From Hydrogenobacter sp. T-8 (GTDB taxonomy: Bacteria > Aquificota > Aquificia > Aquificales > Aquificaceae), in NCBI RefSeq assembly GCF_011006175.1, contig NZ_CP048795.1:1104491-1168490 (forward strand): DNA of 64,000 nt. The letters are read 5' to 3'. The notes under the pieces were generated by a model. That model did no database searches and was not told the origin of the DNA. It was given only the letters and a program-made list of their open reading frames with translations. The position numbers and the translations under genes were made by a program. Positions 59,926-64,000 of this stretch are shown here, one piece after another; the first letter of the stretch is position 1, and every line of letters begins with the position of its first letter.

Positions 59926-60799
59926 GTGCATGTAAGCTTCTCTCTGTAGAGAGCCTGTAGACCGCTTTAACCGTGTGTATGCCTTCTACCGTCTGGTTGA
60001 GCCTTTGTAGGATTTCTTCCATAGAAAGCCCCTGACCAAGAAGGTAGCCAAAGGTTCTGTTTCTTGACTGTGGAGAGCTGGCGGTAAGAAATAGGTCTCC
60101 CATACCAGAAAGACCGTAGAAGGTTTCCCTCTTTGCACCAAGGGAGACACCGATCCTCACCATCTCCGCAAGTCCTCTTGTCATAAGAGAAGCCCTTGCG
60201 TTCTCCCCAAGCCCAAGTCCATCAGATATGCCACAGGCGATTGCTATAACATTCTTCAACGCCCCTCCAAGCTCAACACCCACAAGGTCTGTAGAGAGGT
60301 AAACCCGAAAATTTTCAGAGCTTATCCAGTTTCTTATCTTCTCCATCTCCTCAAGGTCATTTCCTGCAAGCACCAAGGCGGTAGGCAAGCCCTTGGAAAC
60401 TTCGCTGGCAAAGGAAGGACCAGAAAGACAAAAAACCTTTACATCAGGGTCTATCTCAAGAAGCACTTCAGAAACCCTCTTTTCAGTTCCCACTTCAAGC
60501 CCCTTGGAGGCGGAAATTATCCTTTTGCCCCCTAAAGCTTTCCCGCCTAAGACTTCCCTTATGACTTGGACGGGTAAGGCTACTATTATGTAATCCGAAA
60601 AGTCAAGGGCTTTGTTAAGGTCTTGTGTAGCGTCCACCCCCCTTAGCTTGATTCCTTCCGTGTATGGGTGTTTTCCTTCTTTTATGAGCCTGACTGTTTC
60701 TTCTTTTCTTTCAAAGACTAAAACCCTGTGTCCTAAATTTCCTAAATGTAAAGCGAGGGCAGTGCCCCAGCGACCCCCACCAAGGACAGAGAAGTTCAT
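59819..60799 (-). CDS. gpsA: Glycerol-3-phosphate dehydrogenase [NAD(P)+]
   Basis: Makes sn-glycerol-3-phosphate for phospholipids. The 326 residues contain FSVLGGGRWGTALALHLG, IIVALPVQVIREVL, SASKGLE, VFCLSGPSFASEVSKGLPTALVLA, GGALKNVIAIACGISDGLGLGENARASLMTRGLAEM with the catalytic Lys, and GLSGMGDLFLTASSPQSRN. Standard length. Divergent from the TonB-like gene with a 20-bp spacer. Confidence 0.97.
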   Translation of the reverse strand: MNFSVLGGGRWGTALALHLGNLGHRVLVFERKEETVRLIKEGKHPYTEGIKLRGVDATQDLNKALDFSDYIIVALPVQVIREVLGGKALGGKRIISASKGLEVGTEKRVSEVLLEIDPDVKVFCLSGPSFASEVSKGLPTALVLAGNDLEEMEKIRNWISSENFRVYLSTDLVGVELGGALKNVIAIACGISDGLGLGENARASLMTRGLAEMVRIGVSLGAKRETFYGLSGMGDLFLTASSPQSRNRTFGYLLGQGLSMEEILQRLNQTVEGIHTVKAVYRLSTERSLHAPISTAVYRVVVEGYPPRDVALELLRRPPQSPFETL

Positions 60800-60819
60800 G
60801 TGTTATACTATATCAGAAT

Positions 60820-61524
60820 ATGCTTGAGGAAAAACTTGAAAACAGCCTTTACTGGGGCGTGTCTTTGATTCTTAACTTGATAATCTTTACCCTCTTATCT
60901 TTGTATCTTTCTGTCAAAATTGAACTCAAAAACCCCCCAGAGCCTATGGAGGTGTATCTTCAAGAAATTCCCGAGCTTAAGGAGATAAAGCTAACTTCTG
61001 GCAAAAGCACTCCTATTGTAAAACAGCAAGCAGGCGAGGGTATTATAAAGAAGGATAGACACCTTGTCAGCTCAAGCCCTATGGAAGTTTCAAGAAGCAC
61101 AGGAGACCTTCAGGTTCCCGCAGGCAAGCCAAAGGAGGAAGAGCCCTCCCTACTTCAGGAAATTGAGCAAAGGGTGAGAGGAAGAGAGAGGGAAGTAGAG
61201 AAGGAAGGCGTAAGAAGCGCGGACATCGGGAATATAACCGCAGTTGTCTCACCTGGAGGTATTGGTCTCTCAGGTGGTGGAAGGGCAACTGTATACATTC
61301 CACCCTTTCCAAGAATAAGTTCTGATGAGCCTCTTAGCCCTTTAAGGGTAAGGGTATGGATAGAGCCTTCAGGTGTGGTCTCAAGGGTTCAAATAATTCA
61401 AAAAAGTGGCTCTCCACAGATAGACCAAAGGATGGTGGAGTTTGTTCGTGGCATAAGGTTTGAAGCCATAAGGGAAAACGTAGTCCAGACTGGTGTAATA
61501 ACCTTTAGGTTTAAGGGAGGTTAA
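60820..61524 (+). CDS. TonB-family protein
   Basis: The 234-residue protein has one N-terminal membrane helix (about 12-32), a proline- and charge-rich periplasmic linker, and a C-terminal TonB domain ([44 protein letters not shown]). TonB couples the proton gradient, through ExbB/ExbD, to outer-membrane transport; those partners and any receptor are absent here, so its specific use is open. It ends 2 bp before the aldolase gene. Confidence 0.87.
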   Translation: MLEEKLENSLYWGVSLILNLIIFTLLSLYLSVKIELKNPPEPMEVYLQEIPELKEIKLTSGKSTPIVKQQAGEGIIKKDRHLVSSSPMEVSRSTGDLQVPAGKPKEEEPSLLQEIEQRVRGREREVEKEGVRSADIGNITAVVSPGGIGLSGGGRATVYIPPFPRISSDEPLSPLRVRVWIEPSGVVSRVQIIQKSGSPQIDQRMVEFVRGIRFEAIRENVVQTGVITFRFKGG

Positions 61525-61526
61525 AA

Positions 61527-62318
61527 ATGAGTATAGGAAAGCAGGTAAGGTTGGAAAGGCTTATTAACAGGGATACGGGCAAGACCATAATAGTGCCCAT
61601 GGACCATGGGGTGAGCTCAGGTCCTATGGAGGGTATTGAAAACATAAGAAAAGCGGTAGAGGATGTGGCAGAAGGTGGTGCCAACGCAGTGGTGCTACAC
61701 AAGGGTATGGTGAGGGCAGGACACAGGGGCAGGGGCAGAGATATAGGGCTTATAGTCCACCTTTCCGCCTCTACTGACTGGGCACCTACCAAAAATGACA
61801 AGGTGCTGGTCTGCACAGTGGAAGAAGCCATAAAGCTGGGTGCGGACGGTGTATCTATCCACGTGAACGTGGGTGCGGATATGGAAAGGGAGATGCTAAG
61901 GGACTTTGGATATGTTTCTAAGGTTTGCGAGGAGTGGGGTATGCCTCTGCTTGCCATGGTCTACGGAAGGGGTAAGGATATGAACCAATACGAGCCCAAG
62001 GTTGTAGCTCACTGTGCAAGGCTTGGTGCAGAGCTTGGTGCGGATATAGTTAAAGTCCCCTACACAGGAGACCCAGAGAGCTTTTCAAGGGTGGTTGAGG
62101 GCTCTCCTATACCAGTGGTTATAGCGGGCGGTCCTAAGATGAAAACGGAGAGAGAAGTGCTTGAGATGGTATATGGAGCTATACAAGCTGGTGCAAAGGG
62201 TCTTTCCATAGGTCGCAATGTCTTTCAGGCAAAAAACAGGGTCGCCATGGTAAGAGCCTTGAGCCTTATAGTGCATGAAGGCAAAAGCGTGGAAGAAGCT
62301 ATAAAAATCTTAGAGTGA
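61527..62318 (+). CDS. DhnA-type class I aldolase (fructose-bisphosphate aldolase or ADH synthase)
   Basis: The 263-residue TIM barrel belongs to the archaeal-type class I aldolase family: [41 protein letters not shown], the Schiff-base lysine in [34 protein letters not shown] and [10 protein letters not shown]. The same family includes 2-amino-3,7-dideoxy-D-threo-hept-6-ulosonate (ADH) synthase of the alternative aromatic pathway; I cannot separate the two by eye. A ribosome-binding site GGGAGG lies within the end of tonB-like sequence. Overlaps the longest fabI frame by 4 bp. Confidence 0.88.
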   Translation: MSIGKQVRLERLINRDTGKTIIVPMDHGVSSGPMEGIENIRKAVEDVAEGGANAVVLHKGMVRAGHRGRGRDIGLIVHLSASTDWAPTKNDKVLVCTVEEAIKLGADGVSIHVNVGADMEREMLRDFGYVSKVCEEWGMPLLAMVYGRGKDMNQYEPKVVAHCARLGAELGADIVKVPYTGDPESFSRVVEGSPIPVVIAGGPKMKTEREVLEMVYGAIQAGAKGLSIGRNVFQAKNRVAMVRALSLIVHEGKSVEEAIKILE

Positions 62319-62329
62319 GGAGGCATGGT

Positions 62330-63151
62330 ATGGGTCTTCTTGAAGGCAGAAAAGCCCTTATAACGGGTATAGCCAATGAGCGTAGTATAGCCTACGGTAT
62401 AGCAAAAGCCTTTTACAGAGAGGGAGCGGAGCTTTGTTTTACCTACGCCAACGAAAAGCTCAAAAAGAGGGTGGAAGAGATTGCCAAAGAGTTTGGCTCT
62501 GAGCTTGTGTTTGAGTGTGATGTTTCAAAGGACGAACACATTACCGCTTTGAAGGATTGGCTCTCTAAGGTTTGGGGAAGTTTAGATATAGTAGTTCACT
62601 CTATAGCCTACGCTCCAAAGGAAGAGTTCAAAGGCGGTGTTATAGATACCTCAAGGGAAGGTTTCAAAATTGCCATGGACATATCTGTCTACTCTCTTAT
62701 AGCCCTCACTAGGGAGCTACTTCCTCTTATGGAAGGTAGACAAGGCTCAATAATAACCCTTTCTTACTACGGTGCGGAGAAAGTGGTGCCACACTACAAT
62801 GTGATGGGTATTGCCAAGTCCGCCCTTGAGAGCACGGTGCGATACCTTGCCTATGATATTGCCAAACACGGACACAGAATAAACGCCATATCCGCAGGAC
62901 CCATAAAGACCCTCGCTGCATACAGCATAACGGGTTTCCACCTTCTTATGGAACACACCACAAAGGTAAACCCCTTTGGAAAAGCTATAACCATAGAGGA
63001 TGTGGGAGATACAGCGGTGTTTCTCTGCAGTGATTGGGCAAGGGCTATAACCGGTGAGGTCATCCATGTGGACAACGGCTACCATATAATGGGTGTCTTT
63101 GGAAGGGAAGAGGAGATAAAGAAGGAGGTCTTTGGAGAACAAAAGGAATGA
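62330..63151 (+). CDS. fabI: Enoyl-[acyl-carrier-protein] reductase (NADH)
   Basis: Last reduction of each fatty-acid elongation cycle. The 273 residues have the divergent SDR pattern of Fab[58 protein letters not shown] (Tyr-x6-Lys catalytic pair) and [16 protein letters not shown]. The ATG at 62330 was chosen because AGGAGG at 62318-62323 lies 6 nt upstream; earlier ATGs at 62315 and 62325 do not have this spacing. It overlaps purL by ATGA. Confidence 0.97.
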   Translation: MGLLEGRKALITGIANERSIAYGIAKAFYREGAELCFTYANEKLKKRVEEIAKEFGSELVFECDVSKDEHITALKDWLSKVWGSLDIVVHSIAYAPKEEFKGGVIDTSREGFKIAMDISVYSLIALTRELLPLMEGRQGSIITLSYYGAEKVVPHYNVMGIAKSALESTVRYLAYDIAKHGHRINAISAGPIKTLAAYSITGFHLLMEHTTKVNPFGKAITIEDVGDTAVFLCSDWARAITGEVIHVDNGYHIMGVFGREEEIKKEVFGEQKE

Positions 63152-64000
63152 AACACTACGAGCTTTATGGTCTAAGGGAAGAAGAATACAAGAGGATAGT
63201 CCAAAGGCTCGGACGTGAGCCAAAGGAGGTGGAGCTTGGCATACTTGGAGCTTTGTGGTCTGAACATTGCTCTTACAAGTCCTCAAGGGTGCACCTTAGG
63301 AAGTTTCCCACCAGTGCAAACTGGGTGATTCAGGGACCTGGTGAAAACGCAGGGGTGGTGGAGCTTGACAGCAAGGTCTGGCTCGCCTTTAAGGTGGAGA
63401 GCCACAACCATCCTTCTTACATAGAACCCTTTCACGGTGCAGCAACGGGTGTGGGAGGAATAATAAGGGATGTCCTATCTATGGGTGCAAGACCCATAGC
63501 CCTTGTGGACTCTCTGAGGTTCGGACTGCCTATAGACAAAAGGATAGTAAAGGGAGTGGTAAGCGGTATATCTCATTATGGCAACTGTATAGGCATTCCC
63601 ACCGTGGCAGGAGAGACCTACTTTGAGGAGTGCTACAGGACAAACCCTCTGGTAAACGCCTTTTGCCTTGGTATTCTGCCTGCAGGGAGGATGCTTAGAG
63701 CGAGGGGCAAACCCGGAGACCTCCTCTTTCTCTTAGGGTCTTCTACTGGAAGGGATGGCATACACGGTGCGGTTATGGCTTCTGCGGAGTTCGGAGAAGG
63801 TGCGGAGGAAAAGCTACCAAACGTCCAGATAGGAGACCCATACTTTGGCAAAAAGCTCATAGAGGCGGTTCTGCAGGCTATAGAGGAGGGTCTTATAACA
63901 GGTCTTCAGGACCTTGGTGCGGCGGGGCTATCGGGTGCTTCTTCGGAGCTTGCCAGCAAGTCCAAGTGTGGCGTGGAGCTATGGCTTGAAAAAGTCCCTC
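63148..64000 (+). CDS. purL: Phosphoribosylformylglycinamidine synthase subunit PurL (5' part, runs off window)
   Basis: The visible 284 codons begin [17 protein letters not shown] and contain [55 protein letters not shown] and [13 protein letters not shown], all typical of the small (about 730-residue) PurL that works with PurS and PurQ in purine biosynthesis. The ATP-site loop [15 protein letters not shown] is also seen. The stop lies beyond the window. Coupled to fabI by ATGA. Confidence 0.96.
   Translation, partial: MKHYELYGLREEEYKRIVQRLGREPKEVELGILGALWSEHCSYKSSRVHLRKFPTSANWVIQGPGENAGVVELDSKVWLAFKVESHNHPSYIEPFHGAATGVGGIIRDVLSMGARPIALVDSLRFGLPIDKRIVKGVVSGISHYGNCIGIPTVAGETYFEECYRTNPLVNAFCLGILPAGRMLRARGKPGDLLFLLGSSTGRDGIHGAVMASAEFGEGAEEKLPNVQIGDPYFGKKLIEAVLQAIEEGLITGLQDLGAAGLSGASSELASKSKCGVELWLEKVP

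Noticed and set aside
1..64000. CRISPR array, rRNA operon, prophage or plasmid origin
   Set aside because: No regularly spaced repeats, no rRNA sequence, no phage structural or replication-initiation genes were seen on reading through the window.

Overview
The window looks like a stretch of chromosome from a thermophilic, chemolithotrophic member of the Aquificaceae (Hydrogenobacter/Thermocrinis-like). Pointers are a compact layout with many 1-40 bp gene overlaps, a stand-alone 5'-3' exonuclease resembling the N-terminal part of PolA, a GyrA without a GyrA box, an Aquifex-type histone-deacetylase-like protein, a TatD-radical SAM fusion, a lipoate ligase-DUF116 fusion, AioBA arsenite oxidase and remains of an uptake [NiFe] hydrogenase. 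Species cannot be fixed from the sequence alone.

Layout. 1-9.0 kb: PHP-domain protein, trpS, motAB, a DegT-family aminotransferase, the three-part lipoate ligase fusion, an ACR3/SBF-type permease, argH and lapA. 9.0-19.6 kb: a frameshifted Rpn-family nuclease gene, a flagellar rod gene, the exonuclease, thiE, a Fur-family regulator, a lytic transglycosylase, a YkuK-like protein, speE-rsmA, yaaA, a GT2 glycosyltransferase, a LysR regulator, mtnP and nth. 19.6-36.4 kb: an EAL-domain relic, metE-tkt, tatD-radical SAM, an envelope operon (V4R-like, PAP2, ArnT-like, queF), a transglutaminase/HD-hydrolase operon, ubiA, yebC, acpP-fabF-rnc.

36.0-41.8 kb is the accessory island. A 4,248-bp insert with two transposase remnants and the arsenite oxidase genes aioB-aioA splits the toprim/gyrA locus. 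It is flanked by 780-bp direct repeats of host sequence (end of a hypothetical gene, the toprim gene, first 74 bp of gyrA). The left copy carries a truncated gyrA start, the right copy the intact gyrA. This is the geometry left by single-crossover integration of a circle of about 5.03 kb. aioB is preceded by a 16-of-16 match to the sigma-54 (-24/-12) promoter consensus.

41.8-64 kb is again housekeeping: gyrA, leuD, pyrE, a ZIP transporter, a tri-heme cytochrome c, lysS with a ferredoxin-reductase-like gene, the HDAC-like gene, a fused siroheme-decarboxylase-like protein, tRNA-Val, an [NiFe] hydrogenase pair ruined by an internal deletion, rtcB, rpsA-HU-tRNA-Pro, a near-KaiC regulator, an AI-2E family permease, gpsA, tonB, a DhnA-type aldolase, fabI and the start of purL.

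A recurrent regulatory theme is a TATAAT box ending only 5-9 nt upstream of the start codon, without an obvious Shine-Dalgarno, at about nine genes. This suggests leaderless or nearly leaderless mRNAs. All calls are from reading the sequence and knowledge of the families; no database search was run.
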